Source: Deinococcus aerius (GTDB taxonomy: Bacteria > Deinococcota > Deinococci > Deinococcales > Deinococcaceae). From it: a stretch of DNA of 64,000 bases. Every line of letters begins with the position of its first letter. Within the stretch, counting starts at the first letter, position 1. Location of the stretch: NCBI RefSeq assembly GCF_002897375.1, contig NZ_BFAG01000001.1:1-64000 (forward strand), given 5' to 3'. The notes beneath the pieces were generated by a model. The model was not told the origin of the DNA. It searched no databases and saw nothing but the letters and a program-made list of their open reading frames with translations. Positions 43,494 to 53,490 of this stretch are shown piece after piece. Made by a program: the position numbers and the translations under genes.

Positions 43494-44674
43494 TCCGGCA
43501 CAACCTCACTCGCCTGGAGGTCGAACGCCAACGCTTTTACGAAAGGCTCGGTGTAAGGCGGCGTTACGCCACCCAGGATGCCCTGCGAAATCAAACTGCT
43601 ACACAGTTTTACGAGCGAGCGGGGCGAGGACTTCACGTCTTCGCGGACGAAGGCCAGGAACTCCTCCGGGAAGGGGTAAAGCGGGTTCGGCGCCTCAAAC
43701 CCCGCTACTCTTGCCTTCACCAACCGGTTGTGAATCAACCGGTACCCCTGCTCATCGGTAAGGGGTTCAATGCGAAACATGTTCGTGCCGCCGTGAATGA
43801 AGCGACTCCAGAAGGCCGGTTCGAGTTGCCGGGTGATCTCCTCCGCCTGGGGCGTCATGCTGACCACGATCCAGAGGTGGTTTTCCTGACCGGTGACGTT
43901 CATCAGCCGCTTCAAAGTGCTGAGATACTCGTACGCCTGCTTGCGCGTGAGCGTGTTTTGAAGTGAGATTTCCTCGAATTCGTCAATCAGAAAGGCGACG
44001 CCCTCGGCGTTCTGCGTGCGCATCACACAACGGATCAGCGCCGCCATGTACGGTGCTTCCTCGTTCTCCGCCACGAGGGAGTTCTTGCCCGCGACGAAAT
44101 CACGGTATTCGAAGTACGGCTTGTCCACCGTCTGCACGATCATCATGCCGAGACGGTGCGCGATCTCCTCGCGGTCGGTGATGCCGTCGGCGCGGATCGC
44201 CTCGGCGAGCTTGTGGACTTCCTCGTCCTGCTTCTTCTGCTTCTTTGTGTGCTGTAACCACGAGCGGAAGGGATTCGAGGAGATGCCCAGGTCAGGCTGG
44301 TACCCGCGGCTCACCGTCCGCAAGTACTCCCAGAGGGCCTTCGAGAACTCCTCACGGCCGATCTTGTTCAGCAGATCGTTCGCGAGCTTGTAGAACTCCA
44401 CGCCGGGGTTGTCAAACACGAAGGGTTTGATTCGGCGCTGTGTGAACGCCACGTCCGCAAGCCACTGGAGAACGTAGCTCTTCCCGCTGCCGTACTCGCC
44501 GATCAACGCGTACGCCTTCGGTCCGCTCATCAGCCCGGCGAGATTCACGACGTGCGTCAGTCGTTCTTCCCAGGCTTCAAAAAGGAACTCGGCCCCTGAC
44601 AGGGGTGGTCCGCTCCCAGCAGCTTCAAACGGGTTGTACTTCAACCCAAGGGGTTCAAACGGCTGTGTCATCAA
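43490..44674 (-). CDS. P-loop ATPase resembling BREX-type ATP-binding proteins
   Basis: This 394-residue ATPase opens LGLKYNPFEAAGSGPP, has Walker A GEYGSGKS at 59-66, Walker B VAFLIDEFEEI near 225, and sensor-like WIVVSMTPQAEEI. The N-terminal NPF and the layout recall DUF2791/BrxD-type and Orc/Cdc6-like ATPases. The middle contains a charged QHTKKQKKQDEEVHK stretch. It probably powers or gates the PIN nuclease/methyltransferase pair (inference). The start overlaps the upstream gene by 20 bp. Confidence 0.75.
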   Translation of the reverse strand: MMTQPFEPLGLKYNPFEAAGSGPPLSGAEFLFEAWEERLTHVVNLAGLMSGPKAYALIGEYGSGKSYVLQWLADVAFTQRRIKPFVFDNPGVEFYKLANDLLNKIGREEFSKALWEYLRTVSRGYQPDLGISSNPFRSWLQHTKKQKKQDEEVHKLAEAIRADGITDREEIAHRLGMMIVQTVDKPYFEYRDFVAGKNSLVAENEEAPYMAALIRCVMRTQNAEGVAFLIDEFEEISLQNTLTRKQAYEYLSTLKRLMNVTGQENHLWIVVSMTPQAEEITRQLEPAFWSRFIHGGTNMFRIEPLTDEQGYRLIHNRLVKARVAGFEAPNPLYPFPEEFLAFVREDVKSSPRSLVKLCSSLISQGILGGVTPPYTEPFVKALAFDLQASEVVPE

Positions 44675-45713
44675 GGTCTCCGATCTTCTCGTGCACTCGT
44701 GCGTGGGAAATGATGCGTCCTTGATCGTCCCTGAGGTAACCGCGCAGCTGAAATTCCTCCGCGGTTGCTGAACTCGCGGTGATTGTCGCGAAGGAGCGGG
44801 CGGTGGCGATCAAGTAGACGTACTGAGGATAACGTCGGGCCAGCCGTCGGAACGCCGCATGTGTGGCCTCCAACGTGGCATGCTGGTCGCGCGCGACGTT
44901 CAGCATCAGCGGACGGAGGTGCAGGGGCGTCCACGGGACGCCGGGCACGAGTTCACGTTTCAGGTACGGGAGGATGTCGACCTGTGAGTTCCGCGGGTCC
45001 GTGGCGAACATGATGGTGTGCCCGCCCTCACCCTCGAAGAACATCTCGTCCAGGACGTCCAGCTGCATCAACCAGTACCGGACGCCGTAGAAGACGGCTT
45101 GGACCTCGTCCTCGGTTTCAAGGGTCATCGCGCCCGCGGGCGACGTCATCACCACTCGCCAACGCCGCTGCCCCTTGCGCGCCGCCCCGGGAGTGGCGCC
45201 CTCCCGGGACGCGAGGGGAGTGTCCGCCAAGCCGGGAATGTCCTCGCTGCGCCACCGAACGGTTCCGGCACGCTCGACGAACGCTTCCAGTTCGGTTGCC
45301 TCCGTTCCGAACAACCACAGAAATACGTCGCGACAGTCGGCGTTCTCGACGACATGCCGGGCGAACTCCACCTTCTCCTTCGTCGTCAGTTGCTTCGAGT
45401 ACCCTTCGGCCTGCGCGAGGTGTTCCACCAGCACGGCATCGGACGTCGGAACGTACAAGCGGCCACGCAGTTCAAGGAGGCCAAGGTGGTACAGCGCGTT
45501 GCGAACGTGGAACGTCGTCGTGCGTGAGATGCCCTTGCCTCGCTGAGTTGTGAGGACGCCCTCGCGTTTGACGAGGGCGTCCATCTCCTTGGCGGTGATG
45601 CCGTCCGGATGTTGTCTGAGGAGCAGGTAGAGGAGGTTGCGGGCGTTCACGAACGACACGTAGCGCATCCACAGCTTCGTGCTGCTCCGGCGCTCCCGGT
45701 TCGTCGTGTTCAT
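44655..45713 (-). CDS. Winged-helix protein of unknown function
   Basis: This 352-residue protein starts with a basic tail and a winged-helix-like segment at about 20-90 (LLYLLLRQHPDGITAKEMDA, TTTFHVRNALYHLGLLELRG). The rest is a mixed alpha/beta body of no recognised family, with a CRDVFLWLFG segment and a C-terminal LIATARSFATI strand. It is the first gene of the four-gene operon, transcribed from a leaderless TAAACT box 7 nt upstream. It may bind DNA as the specificity or regulatory part of the module. Confidence 0.7.
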   Translation of the reverse strand: MNTTNRERRSSTKLWMRYVSFVNARNLLYLLLRQHPDGITAKEMDALVKREGVLTTQRGKGISRTTTFHVRNALYHLGLLELRGRLYVPTSDAVLVEHLAQAEGYSKQLTTKEKVEFARHVVENADCRDVFLWLFGTEATELEAFVERAGTVRWRSEDIPGLADTPLASREGATPGAARKGQRRWRVVMTSPAGAMTLETEDEVQAVFYGVRYWLMQLDVLDEMFFEGEGGHTIMFATDPRNSQVDILPYLKRELVPGVPWTPLHLRPLMLNVARDQHATLEATHAAFRRLARRYPQYVYLIATARSFATITASSATAEEFQLRGYLRDDQGRIISHARVHEKIGDLDDTAV

Positions 45714-45720
45714 GAGGCTG

Positions 45721-45726
45721 AGTTTA
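45721..45726 (-). promoter_or_regulatory. Leaderless -10 box of the winged-helix/ATPase/PIN/methylase operon
   Basis: TAAACT on the minus strand, 7 nt before the ATG at 45713. The only promoter-like box seen for the four-gene operon. Confidence 0.55.
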
Positions 45727-45929
45727 GCGAAAGACGCTGGGGGGGGGAAATCTCGGCGGGAGGCGCAGATGGTTTGATGCTGTTGGGGGACGCCCTGCGT
45801 ACAGTTCCGCGTCGGTTTGGTGGTACACGACGACTCCGTGTCCGCTCCATTTCGCCGGATGCACTACGCCTCGCCAGGTACAGTCCCGAGTGCTCTTCCA
45901 GACGCTCGCCGGGGTCATCTGCGGCCCTC

Positions 45930-46748
45930 CTACACGCTGGCGTTCAACTCCCGCACAGCAGCAGCAAGAGCCTGCGCAGCGTTGCTTGCAATTGCATGAC
46001 TGATCGTTGGCGATGTGACGAACAGGTTGGGGTGGAGGGCGTTGCGGCTGTTGCGAACTGCGTCCGGCGTAATGGCTCCAGTGCCAGCGCTGATGTACCC
46101 GTTGGTAGTACACCAGGTAATGAGGTCTGCGAGAGACTTCTTCTTGTGCTTCCCAGCAGGATCTTTCGCTACTGCGGTTTCACGAAGCATCCCTTCCAGC
46201 ATCCCACCAATCAACACACATTGGGTCAGCGGCACTTGTGCACAAACGGTCTGATGCTCGTTGGCATAAAACTCAATGGCAGGGAGGTACGTATTCCCCG
46301 TACGGGTGGCGCCCCCACTTCGCCAATCCTGGACCGCCCGCGTGACCGCTTGGCACGTGGCAAGTCTCTTGCTGAACAACTGGCGGAGGGGCCCCAGCAA
46401 TTGAAGAATCTCTCCTGGGGGTGGGAAGGATTGCAGGCGACCACGCACGACCCCTGGAATGTCACGCAGTTGAAAAACTGCGCCATTTCTCCAAAGGAGC
46501 GCCAGGGGTGCACCCAAAAGCTCAGCCAACCGGTTCAATTGTCGTGAAGTTGCTTGATCGTCTCCCCGGGATCGGGTGGCCTTCACTTCAACCACAGCCA
46601 GAATGACGCCTTCGAACAGAAGGACAGCATCCGCGCGCAGCGTACGAGTTCCCGATTCAACGGCGTATTCCCTGACAACTTCCCAACCCGACCGTTCAAG
46701 GGAGTCTACGACTTGCGTCAATTCGCGGGCTTCCCATCCTCGTTCCAT
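45930..46748 (-). CDS. Possible PD-(D/E)XK nuclease with HEPN-like C-terminus
   Basis: This 272-residue protein has an N-terminal segment with LRADAVLLFEGVILAVVEVK, the D-x(~15)-E-x-K arrangement seen in HsdR-type and related nucleases, preceded by Glu residues. The C-terminal about 130 residues are helical and end with DAVRNSRNALHPNLF; the R-N-x-x-H pattern resembles the HEPN RNase/DUF4145-type motif. Both assignments are by eye. It lies between the two methyltransferase modules and could be an effector for either. A GAGGGTG precedes the start. Confidence 0.55.
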   Translation of the reverse strand: MERGWEARELTQVVDSLERSGWEVVREYAVESGTRTLRADAVLLFEGVILAVVEVKATRSRGDDQATSRQLNRLAELLGAPLALLWRNGAVFQLRDIPGVVRGRLQSFPPPGEILQLLGPLRQLFSKRLATCQAVTRAVQDWRSGGATRTGNTYLPAIEFYANEHQTVCAQVPLTQCVLIGGMLEGMLRETAVAKDPAGKHKKKSLADLITWCTTNGYISAGTGAITPDAVRNSRNALHPNLFVTSPTISHAIASNAAQALAAAVRELNASV

Positions 46749-46825
46749 TCAGCACCCTCAACGATCTTTTGAGAACACTCTTAAAAGCTTCACCGCCCAG
46801 GAACCCTTGCGCTCCACGTGATCTT

Positions 46826-49800
46826 TCAGGCTTCGGCGTTTTCGCTTCCCAGCCGGTACTTGATGTCGTAGTTTACGATGAAGTCCAGTTCCTCCGCCGT
46901 GAATCCGTACTCCTCGGCGAGGACCGCGTCCACTTGATCGTACAGGTCCTTCCCGACGCGGGGTTTGAAGCGTTCCACCTGAATGGCGCCCGTCTGGCTG
47001 TGCGTGACCCCGCCGAGGGAACTCGACCCGTCGAGGGCGTCCTGAATGGCCCGCGCCTGCGTGGTGAAGTCCCGCTCGAAGACGCCGTCCGGCACGGGGA
47101 ACGTCGTGTAATCCGAGGGGTTGAAGTCACGGCAGTTCGTACGCACCTGGTAGAACCAGTAGAACAGGCTGCTGTTCAGCAAGCTGAAGGTCGTCGACAA
47201 CGCCGCCTCGTCCCCCAGGGCCATGGTGCTTTCCCGGGTGGAAGCGCCCGCGGTTCCACCCCGCAGGAAGCGGGGCGGGCGGAGGGTGAACGTGAACCAA
47301 TGCCCGACCCCGGTGATCTTGTAGTACACGTTGAAGCCCGTCCCCCTGGGGGACAGGCGCTGACCCAGCCGCGTGCGGACCCGGGCGAGCTTCGCGAGGA
47401 TCGCCTCCTCGGTGGCTGAACTCAGCTTCGGCCAGACGTCCAGCGCCGCGTGCTGGGAACTCTTCACGTACGCCAACGTCTCGAACAGCACGGGCCGCTC
47501 CTCGGCGTACCACTTGTGGTACCTGCTCACGAACAGTGCCGGGGTCGCCCCGCCCGCGTTCTTGCGGGTCAGGAAGATGGCGACCCGGGCGTGGTTGATG
47601 CCGTCGAACAGTTTGCTGGGCCGGTCATCGAACGTGGAGGCGGCGATGAAGTCACTGCGGTCCTCCATGAACTTCCGCAGGACCTTCATCCGCTGGGTGG
47701 AGACGACCGGCTGCTGCACGATGAACCCGACGTACCCGCCCTCCCTGAGGATGTTGTAGCTGCGTTCCGTGCACAGGGCGTACAGGTTGCCGCTCTTCAT
47801 CGTCTGGAAGTTCACCAGGGTGTACTTGCCCCGCACCGCGCTGACTTCCAGGTACGGTGGGTTGCCGACGATCACGTCGAACCCGCCCTCCTTGAGCACC
47901 CGGTAGAACTCCACGAACCAGTGGAACGGCCGGTGGGCGGCGCGCCACGCGGCGACGGCCTTCTTGTCCTTGACGTTCACCCCGTATTCCCCGGCGAGGT
48001 ACGTGTTCAAGTTGTCCCCCAGCGCCGCGAGCCGGGCTTGGAGGTCGTGCTTCATCTCGTGCGTGCCGGGCAGGTCGGGGTGCAGCTGCCGGGCCTTGAA
48101 CTGCTCGTACCTCCCGGCGAGGTCGGCCGCCTGCGCGGCGAGATTCTCCCAGGACACGCCGGAGGTGGTGAGGAGGCGTTCGCGCACGATTCGTTCCGCT
48201 TCCGCCTCGGACGCGAAGCCCACCAGGGTGTTGCCCGCGCGGAGGTTGAAGTCGATGTCCGGCAGGGGCTCCAGGCCGAAGTTGTCCCCCGCGTCCTCGG
48301 TTTTCTCGCTGGACGCGATGAGCTTCAGGAACAGGCGCAGCTTGGCGATCTCCACCGCTTCCGGCATCACGTCCACGCCGTGCAGGTTGCGCAGGATGAT
48401 CTGCTTCAGGATGAAGTAATCCAGGGCGTGCCGCTTCCCCTCGGCGAGCACCGCCTGGAAGTCCGTGAGGCGCGTCGCGGCGTCCGCTGGCGGGAGGGCC
48501 GCGACGAACTCCTGCATGCGCTTCAGGCACGCGCGGTACAGCGGCAGCAGGATGTTCGCGGCGGCGAACAGGAAAGCCCCCGAGCCGCACGTCGGGTCGA
48601 GCACCGTAATCCCGTTGACCGCCCGCCACACGGCGCGCACCAGGTCAGGGCCGTCCGCGAACTCCACGACGTCTTGCAGGAACTGCCGTACGTCCAAGTT
48701 GCTGGTGACGAGCGTGCGCACGTCCGTCACCTCCCCCCGGCGCAGGCGGGCGGCGAGCGTCTCGTACCGCGCGCGGCGCGCCACATGTTCGCGCCACGTC
48801 TCCGTGGGCAGGGCGAACTGGGGGAGCGCCGCCCGGTTCCACGCCCGGCGCTTTTCCAACAGGTCCGGCTGCGCGGGGTCCAGACCGGCGGCGATGTCCT
48901 CCGGCAGCTCATGGGTGATGCCGTGCCGTGCCCAGCGGAAGATGTACCGGTCCGGGTCGGCTTGCAGCAGGCGCCAGACGCTGCCCTCCCCCTCGAACGC
49001 CACCCGGCAGTCCTCGATGGCGCGGTCGAGGATGAACGGCACGATCGCGTTGCGGGAGATGTACTCGGTGACGTCCTCCTTCGTGTAGTACGCGCCCATG
49101 TCCTTCTGGTTGATGTACTTCTCGAAGATGTGCCCCAGCACGTCCGGGTTGATCTCGTTCTCGTTGCGGCCGGGGCGGTCGTCCAGCACCCACTGGTAAC
49201 TGTCGAAAAAGGCGAACACCCGCTCGAACGCGCTGTCCGGCACATCCAGCGCGGCGTTCGTCCGCTCGATGGGGTGCTCCTCGAAGAGCCCGCCGTTCAG
49301 GTACGGGACGCGGCCGATCAACCGTTCCAGGTTCGGGTCGCGGCCGGGGGAGCCGAGCCCGTCGTGGAACAGCCGCCGCAGGAACTGGCGGTAGAAGGTC
49401 TGGAACTGGTCGTCCCCCTGGCTTTCCTTCACGCTCGCCAGGCGGTTGCGCAGGTAATGCTGGTCGCCGTCCAGGTACCCCTTCTTCTGAATGAAGTACA
49501 CGAACATCAAGCGGTTGAGCATCAGCCCGGCGTACCACTTGCGTTCGTCATCCAGGATGCCTTCCAGCGCGTCAGCGAACGCGTCGTGCTCGCTTTTGAA
49601 ACGCCCGTAGAACTTGTTGGTGACCTTGTCGACGTCAAACGCCCGCCGCGCCTGCCCGGCGAGGGTGGTGGTGTCGAATTCACCGCGTTCGTCCAGGTGC
49701 AGGTCAACGTGCAGGTCCAGCAGGCGCCGCGCGAGGTCCAGGTTCGCCGCGCCCGCATGCCACTCGTGAAAGCGGGGCTGGAGGGGACGGCCCGGCTCGC

Positions 49801-50128
49801 GCTTCGCCCAGACCCACTCCGCGTGCTCACCCCGCAGGTCCTGGTAGATCACCAGCCGCTCCGCGGCGAGGGCGTTCAGGCGCTTTTCCAACTTGCGGAT
49901 CGTGGCCCTGCCGGGCAGGTTCGGGGTGCTGGGTTGCGCCGTGAAAATCTGGAACTGTGCCTTCCGCGCGAGGGGCGTGAAGCGCACCTCCACGTCATCC
50001 TCGGCCAGCACGATGGGCCGCCCCCGCGCGACGTTCCACCCGAGGTGAATGAACAGGTCTTGCAGGTCGTTGCGGTTGAGGAGGGCCTGGAGTTCATCGG
50101 CGGTCGGGGGTTGGAAGGTGGTGGTCAC
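46826..50128 (-). CDS. Eco57I-type class I DNA adenine methyltransferase, large
   Basis: This 1100-residue protein has an N-terminal about 330 residues of unknown fold, then GHIFEKYINQKDMGAYYTKE. Motif I is VLDPTCGSGAFLFAA, and the catalytic NPPY is in VGNPPYLEV. The C-terminal third is a likely target-recognition domain (RPPRFLRGG, TTFPVPDGVF). NPPY enzymes methylate adenine N6. Size and layout match the methylases of type IIG, BREX (PglX) and DISARM (DrmMI), but no nuclease motif was seen in the N-terminus. GTG start 33 nt after the helicase stop, so they form one operon. Confidence 0.85.
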   Translation of the reverse strand: MTTTFQPPTADELQALLNRNDLQDLFIHLGWNVARGRPIVLAEDDVEVRFTPLARKAQFQIFTAQPSTPNLPGRATIRKLEKRLNALAAERLVIYQDLRGEHAEWVWAKREPGRPLQPRFHEWHAGAANLDLARRLLDLHVDLHLDERGEFDTTTLAGQARRAFDVDKVTNKFYGRFKSEHDAFADALEGILDDERKWYAGLMLNRLMFVYFIQKKGYLDGDQHYLRNRLASVKESQGDDQFQTFYRQFLRRLFHDGLGSPGRDPNLERLIGRVPYLNGGLFEEHPIERTNAALDVPDSAFERVFAFFDSYQWVLDDRPGRNENEINPDVLGHIFEKYINQKDMGAYYTKEDVTEYISRNAIVPFILDRAIEDCRVAFEGEGSVWRLLQADPDRYIFRWARHGITHELPEDIAAGLDPAQPDLLEKRRAWNRAALPQFALPTETWREHVARRARYETLAARLRRGEVTDVRTLVTSNLDVRQFLQDVVEFADGPDLVRAVWRAVNGITVLDPTCGSGAFLFAAANILLPLYRACLKRMQEFVAALPPADAATRLTDFQAVLAEGKRHALDYFILKQIILRNLHGVDVMPEAVEIAKLRLFLKLIASSEKTEDAGDNFGLEPLPDIDFNLRAGNTLVGFASEAEAERIVRERLLTTSGVSWENLAAQAADLAGRYEQFKARQLHPDLPGTHEMKHDLQARLAALGDNLNTYLAGEYGVNVKDKKAVAAWRAAHRPFHWFVEFYRVLKEGGFDVIVGNPPYLEVSAVRGKYTLVNFQTMKSGNLYALCTERSYNILREGGYVGFIVQQPVVSTQRMKVLRKFMEDRSDFIAASTFDDRPSKLFDGINHARVAIFLTRKNAGGATPALFVSRYHKWYAEERPVLFETLAYVKSSQHAALDVWPKLSSATEEAILAKLARVRTRLGQRLSPRGTGFNVYYKITGVGHWFTFTLRPPRFLRGGTAGASTRESTMALGDEAALSTTFSLLNSSLFYWFYQVRTNCRDFNPSDYTTFPVPDGVFERDFTTQARAIQDALDGSSSLGGVTHSQTGAIQVERFKPRVGKDLYDQVDAVLAEEYGFTAEELDFIVNYDIKYRLGSENAEA

Positions 50129-50161
50129 GGTGGGGTACGCCTCGCGGGTGGGGACGCTCGG

Positions 50162-52651
50162 TCAGGCCTTCAGGCCCATCGAGCAGAGAATGCTGGGGTC
50201 TTTCCGGCTTCCCCTCGCCAGGGCGACGGTCAACCGGCCTTCGTTGCGGAGGTTGACCACCAGCTCGGCCAGCGTGGCGTCGCTGACGTTGAGCTTGAGT
50301 TGCGTGCGCAACGTGAGGCTGGTGGCTTCTTGCAGGGGCGCGGCGAGAAGATCGTCGAGGACCCTCCCGAGTTCCGGGCGGTCGAACAGCGGGCTGCCGC
50401 GGTTCACGTCGCGGATGTGACTGAGGCGCTCGTAGAGTTTGCGCCGCAGGGAACTGGGACCGCCGAGCGCTCCCACCCCCCCGTCGCCTTCCTCCTCGAC
50501 CACCTGCCGCGCCGCCCTGCGGACGAGGTCGTGATGCTGTTCCAGCCGGGGCAGGGCGGGCGTGCCCGGCGCGCACGCGGCCGCCTTGAGGATCGTCAGT
50601 TGGCTTTCCGTGACGCTGTTCCCGTGTTCGTCCAGCCACATCAACGTGTCGTTGCCCTGGGGGGAGCGCAGGTACACGAGCGCTCCCCCGGGCGCGTCCG
50701 GGGTGGGGCAGTGCCCGCGCGTGCCGAAGGTGACGGGTTGCAGGGCGGGGATGAGTTCCTCCAGCCGCGGGTCGCGTTCGACGGCGTTCTTCCAGATCTG
50801 GTAGGCGTACGACGCCAGGTCCACCTCACCGTCGTCCTGGTCGTCGAGGATGCCGGACTTCTCGTTGTAGAGGTCGCGGAGAGCGGCCGCCTCCTCACTG
50901 CCCTCCCCGAAGAAGTCCTCGTCACTCCCGACGACGTCCCGCGCCGCCTGAAGGCGGGTGGCGACGCGCGCGCGCAGGTTGATCAGTTGTTCCACGCCGT
51001 CCGCGGGCAGGAAGGAGTACGCGTGGATGGTCGGTGCCTGCTGCCCGATGCGGTCCACGCGTCCGGCGCGCTGCACCAGACGGATGATCGCCCAGGGCAG
51101 GTCGTAGTTCACGACGACGTGGGCGTCCTGAAGGTTCTGCCCTTCGGAGAGCACGTCCGTGGCGAGCAGGACCCGCAACTCGCCGTCCACCTTCTGACCA
51201 CGGGGGGCGAAGCGCCGGGCGAGGGCCGTCGGGTCCTTCGTGTCGCCCGTGACCGCGCCGAGGTTCGTCACCCCCCGCGCCCGCAATTGCGCTTCCAGGT
51301 AGCGGATGGTGTCCGCGAACTGCGAGAACACCAGGACCTTGTCCCCCGCATGGACCCGCGCGATCAGGTCGTGCAGCATGCTGAGCTTGCCGTCCTCGCC
51401 GGGGCGCCAGGCGCCCACCTCGTCCAGGATGGCCTGGAGGGCGTGGTTGTCGGCAAGCAGGTCCGCGCGGAGCGTCGCTTTGAAGAGGTGGGCGGGCAAC
51501 CATTTGAACCGGCGGCTGTACGGCCCGGCGTACGCCTCGTACGCGGCCTTCGCGGACCGCACGTCGTACTCGGCGTCCTCGAAGCTGGGGTCGTCCTGCT
51601 CAAGCTGCCCGATGATCAGGTTCTCGTCCGTGTCGCGGGCGCTGAGCAGCCCGGCGTCCTGCGTGCCCACGGGAAGGTCAAGGTCATGCTCTAGGGCGTA
51701 CAGGAGGACTGCGTTGCGCTGGATGTGGCGTTCGATGGACTGCACGAACGCGAACCCACTGCTTTCCAAGCGCTTGAAGAAATTCGTGCGCACAAACCCC
51801 ATCAACCGGACGCCCGCGCGGGAGAGATCCCGCAGGACGCCGATCTGCGCGGGCGTGAGTGCCCGGGTTTTCATCTCGTGGATGTAGTTGCCCAGGCCGT
51901 ACCGGGGCAGGCAGAGGTGCTCGAGGACGCTGACGACGCGCTCCTCGTACAGCCGCGCGTACTGCCCGCCGACGGGGAAGCTCATCGTCTTGGGGAGGCG
52001 CTTGGGGAAGTAGTAACGCTGACCGTCCGGGTACGCGAGGAACGACCGATCCGTCTCAGAGTCATGCTGGGCGTAGTTCTGCTGAATGAACGACCGGGTA
52101 CGGCGCACGAGGTACAGCCGCATCAGGTCACGCCAGTCATCCGCGTCGCCGCTCTTCTCGAACGCCTGAATGGACCGGACGCCGCACTGGTGCAGCTGCA
52201 TGAACGTCCGTTCGCCGTTCGGGAGGGACCGCAGGTACGCTTCCGGGCGGATGCCGAGGTCCCCGTCCTCGTTCAGGAACAGCCTCAGTTGGTTGGAGAG
52301 GTCGAGGTACGTCTTGTTGTAGGGCGTGGCGGTGAGGAGGACGACGTGGCTGTCGTTGCGTTCCACGTAGTCCTTCACGGCGAGGTACGTCTTGCCGTCG
52401 CGGTTGCGGAGGTTGTGGCTCTCGTCAACGACGACCAGGCGGTACCGCCGCTCCCGGGGCAGTTCCCGCACGGCGCGGGAGAGTGGGAGCACCTTGGCGC
52501 GCAGGCCGTACTCGTGAACGTAGGTTTCCCACATCGGCACGAGGTTCGGTGGGCAGAGGATCAGCGCGTCGAAGTACGTTTTCTCCACCATGCGCAGCAG
52601 GGCGCTGGTCATCACCGTCTTGCCCAAGCCGACGACGTCGCCGATCATCAC
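50162..52651 (-). pseudogene. SNF2-type helicase, 3' part of a frameshifted gene
   Basis: This about 829-codon reading frame contains all helicase motifs: Walker A GDVVGLGKT right at the junction, DESH box in VVVDESHNLRN, motif III LLTATPYNKT, motif IV VLVFSQFADTIRYLE, and V-VI LLATDVLSEGQNL with QRAGRVDRIGQ. The P-loop begins at the second codon, so this is not a natural start: upstream sequence in another frame (52648-53490) encodes the PLD domain and N-terminal helicase region. One base added to the six-base C run at 52651-52656 would fuse both into about 1110 residues. The protein would translocate on DNA with its partner methylase. Confidence 0.85.
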
Positions 52652-53490
52652 CCCCCGCGTTTGGCGAGGTGGTGCGCGGCGATTTTCACGGCCGCCGCCT
52701 GGTAGTCGAATAGGGGCGTGGGGAAGTGCTCGGGCAGCACGAACTCCTCCACGCCGAGGCGTGCCTCCTGCGCGAGGTGGTAGGCCATCTTGAGGTAGAT
52801 GTGGTACGGCGGCACGAGGTGCTCGCCCGCCCAGCTCTGCTCCAGCAGGTGCAGCAGGTCCTCGGTGAGTTCGAAGGTGAAGCGTTCGTTCCAGCGGTCC
52901 TCGAACCACCGGGCGAGCTTGTCCGTGGCGTCCTGATCGAGGGCGTCAATGTTCAGTTCGCCCTGGCCCCGCAGGCCTGAGAAGGTGAGGTTGCTGCTCC
53001 CCAGGTACGCAACCTTTTTCAGGTGGAAGTCGTGCCGGTGGACCAGGTAAAGCTTGGCGTGCAGGGGGTGCTTGAGGAACAGGCGGACACGGAGTTTCCC
53101 CTCGCGGATGTGCCGCGCGAGGGTGCGCAGGGCGCGCTCGTCCTCCCGGGTGGGCAGGCCGACCACGAGTTGCTGCCGGAAAGCTTCCACGATGCTGCGT
53201 TTCGCTTCCAGGGCGCGCCCCTGGTCCATCGGCTCTTCCTCGCGAACACCGAAAAGAGCCTGCACGTCCTCTTCCGGTGCGCGCTGCATGCCGATGAGCA
53301 GGCGGCAGCAGCCGTCGTCGCCTCCTGCGAAGTTTTCAATGCACCCGGCGAGGTGACGGTAGCCGCGCAGGTTGAAGTACCCGACGCTGAAGTCCGCCCG
53401 GTGGGCGAGGGCCAGGCTTTCCGTCAACGCGGGGAGGAGCGGCTGCTTGATGTTGTCGTAGATGGTGGGCACGTTGACCTTGATCAGCAC
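52648..53490 (-). pseudogene. PLD-nuclease domain, 5' part of a frameshifted PLD-helicase gene
   Basis: This 280-residue frame begins IKVNVPTIYDNIKQPLLPAL and carries one phospholipase-D-type HKD motif: HAKLYLVHRHDF followed by GSSNLTFSG. The last residues (LFDYQAAAVKIAAHHLAKR) are the Q-motif region that normally precedes a SNF2 P-loop. It then hits TGA inside a G run. The GTG at 53490 is the likely start, although no clear ribosome site was seen. The missing link to the helicase frame is exactly one base. If real, the frameshift inactivates or switches the system. Confidence 0.8.
52651..52656 (-). other. Homopolymer frameshift site
   Basis: Six C on the plus strand (six G on the coding strand, AAACGCGGGGGGTGATGATC). 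Seven G would join LAKRGG directly to VMIGDVVGLGKT. Candidate explanations are a sequencing error, a decay mutation or a phase-variable tract. Confidence 0.7.

Noticed and set aside
47450..51694. 1414-codon plus-strand open frame
   Set aside because: It is antisense to the methylase and helicase, whose motifs are complete on the minus strand. Long shadow frames are expected at this GC content.
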